6,761 bases of DNA from Clostridiales bacterium. GTDB lineage: Bacteria; Bacillota; Clostridia; Lachnospirales; Lachnospiraceae. The position numbers were made by a program, and so were the translations under genes. Under the pieces are notes generated by a model, which worked only from the letters and a program-made list of their open reading frames with translations, did not search any database and was not told the DNA's origin. The stretch lies in contig JAAZDA010000021.1 in the NCBI GenBank assembly GCA_012512995.1, positions 1 to 6,761 of the forward strand. The letters are read 5' to 3'. Shown here piece after piece: positions 6,101 through 6,761 of the stretch (position 1 is the stretch's first letter; every line of letters begins with the position of its first letter).

Positions 6101-6116
6101 AACAATTCTAATTGTT
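6101..6116. promoter_or_regulatory. Inverted repeat, candidate operator of the GH42 gene
   Basis: AACAATT and AATTGTT form a perfect 7-bp inverted repeat around CT. It lies just downstream of the expected transcription start near 6096, where a bound repressor would block transcription. The candidate regulators are the adjacent XRE protein or a sugar-responsive repressor encoded elsewhere. It lacks the CG-centred form typical of LacI-family sites. Confidence 0.45.
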
Positions 6117-6147
6117 TCACGAGTGTTCAGTGATGGAGATGAAGTAA

Positions 6148-6761
6148 ATGGAAAAATTGATTTTCGGAGCAGCATATTATCCTGAGTACATGCCATATGA
6201 GAGGATGGACACGGATCTGTCACTGATGCAGAAGGCAGGGCTTAACACAGTCCGCATTGCAGAGTCAACGTGGAGCACGTGGGAACCGAACGAGGGAGAA
6301 TTCGATTTCCAGATCCTTGTCAAAACACTTGAAGCCACGAGGGCTGCCAGGATAAATGTTATAGTTGGAACGCCGACATATGCAATTCCTTCATGGCTCG
6401 AGAAAAAGGACCCTTCAGTGCTTGTCGTGGATCATAATGGGCAGAGGCTCTATGGCTCGCGACAGATCATGGATATTGTGAACCCGACATTCAGGTATTA
6501 CGCAGAGCGCATCATAAGGAAGATGATGGGGGTCGTGCGCCCCTACGGGAACGTGATAGGATTCCAGCTTGATAATGAGACCAAGTATTACGACTCCTGC
6601 ACACCGATAATGCAGGAGATGTTCCGCGCATACATGCAAAACAAATTCGTTACTGTTGAGAATCTGAACAGGACTTTCGGTCTGGCGTACTGGAGCAACT
6701 CAATAGGTAAGTGGGAAGATTTCCCTGATATGAGGGGATGCATTCATGCCGGTATTAATTC
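6148..6761 (+). CDS. GH42 beta-galactosidase, N-terminal part (runs off window)
   Basis: The first 204 codons are present and remain open to the window edge; the family usually has about 650-700 residues. The enzyme hydrolyses terminal beta-galactosides. The start of the TIM barrel is clear: FGAAYYPEY (6-14), GLNTVRIAESTWSTWEPNEG (31-50), GTPTYAIPSWL (74-84) and DIVNP (109-113). Glu144 in FQLDNET (139-145) corresponds to the catalytic acid/base of GH42 (Glu141 in the Thermus A4 enzyme, from memory). FGLAYWSNSIGKWEDFP (177-193) is also characteristic. The nucleophile Glu would lie beyond the window. No signal peptide is seen, so it should act in the cytoplasm on imported oligosaccharides. The ATG at 6148 is preceded by GGAG (6135-6138) at nine bases. 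It is divergent from the XRE regulator. Confidence 0.93.
   Translation, partial: MEKLIFGAAYYPEYMPYERMDTDLSLMQKAGLNTVRIAESTWSTWEPNEGEFDFQILVKTLEATRAARINVIVGTPTYAIPSWLEKKDPSVLVVDHNGQRLYGSRQIMDIVNPTFRYYAERIIRKMMGVVRPYGNVIGFQLDNETKYYDSCTPIMQEMFRAYMQNKFVTVENLNRTFGLAYWSNSIGKWEDFPDMRGCIHAGIN

Noticed and set aside
5973..6185. 70-codon plus-strand frame in the divergent promoter region
   Set aside because: It overlaps the start of the GH42 gene in another frame and covers the promoter and operator; no support from a ribosome binding site or from composition.

Overview
The window looks like chromosomal DNA of an anaerobic Firmicute, most likely a member of the Lachnospiraceae or a close clostridial relative. 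The basis is protein resemblance from memory: a MATE transporter fused to an anti-sigma-like ATPase domain, lipoproteins ending in a 'YQDYG' type tail, membrane-anchored XRE regulators, and a small CxxCxxC protein. AGGAG-type ribosome binding sites and moderate GC content agree. There is no rRNA, tRNA, CRISPR array, transposase or phage gene.

Left part, plus strand (1-3440). A few codons of an unidentified gene are followed by an intrinsic terminator at 86-122. Then come a MATE-family membrane transporter with a C-terminal GHKL/HATPase-like domain (167-1936), a secreted lipoprotein of two domains (2036-3136), and a 76-residue cysteine-motif protein (3179-3409). A strong hairpin at 3418-3440 separates this group from the convergent gene to its right.

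Middle part, minus strand (3473-5920). A membrane-anchored XRE-type regulator (start 5920) is followed, 273 bases further in its direction of transcription, by an iron-dependent alcohol dehydrogenase of the YqhD/BDH type (start 4657). The gap between them is the least ordinary stretch of the window. It holds tandem 11-base repeats, a possible promoter, four inverted repeats packed side by side, and a 40-codon open frame that ends 9 bases before the dehydrogenase start.

Right part, plus strand (6148-6761). A GH42 beta-galactosidase gene runs off the window edge. It is divergent from the regulator. Its upstream region has a plausible sigma-A promoter with a 16-base inverted repeat just downstream, as expected for a repressor operator.

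Working together: the regulator sits beside both the sugar hydrolase and the dehydrogenase and could control one or both, but this is inference from position. The left group has no clear functional link to the rest. No known multi-gene defence, secondary-metabolite or mobile system is visible, and I do not claim a new system. The best leads are the palindromic leader with its small frame, and the degenerate ATPase domain on the transporter.
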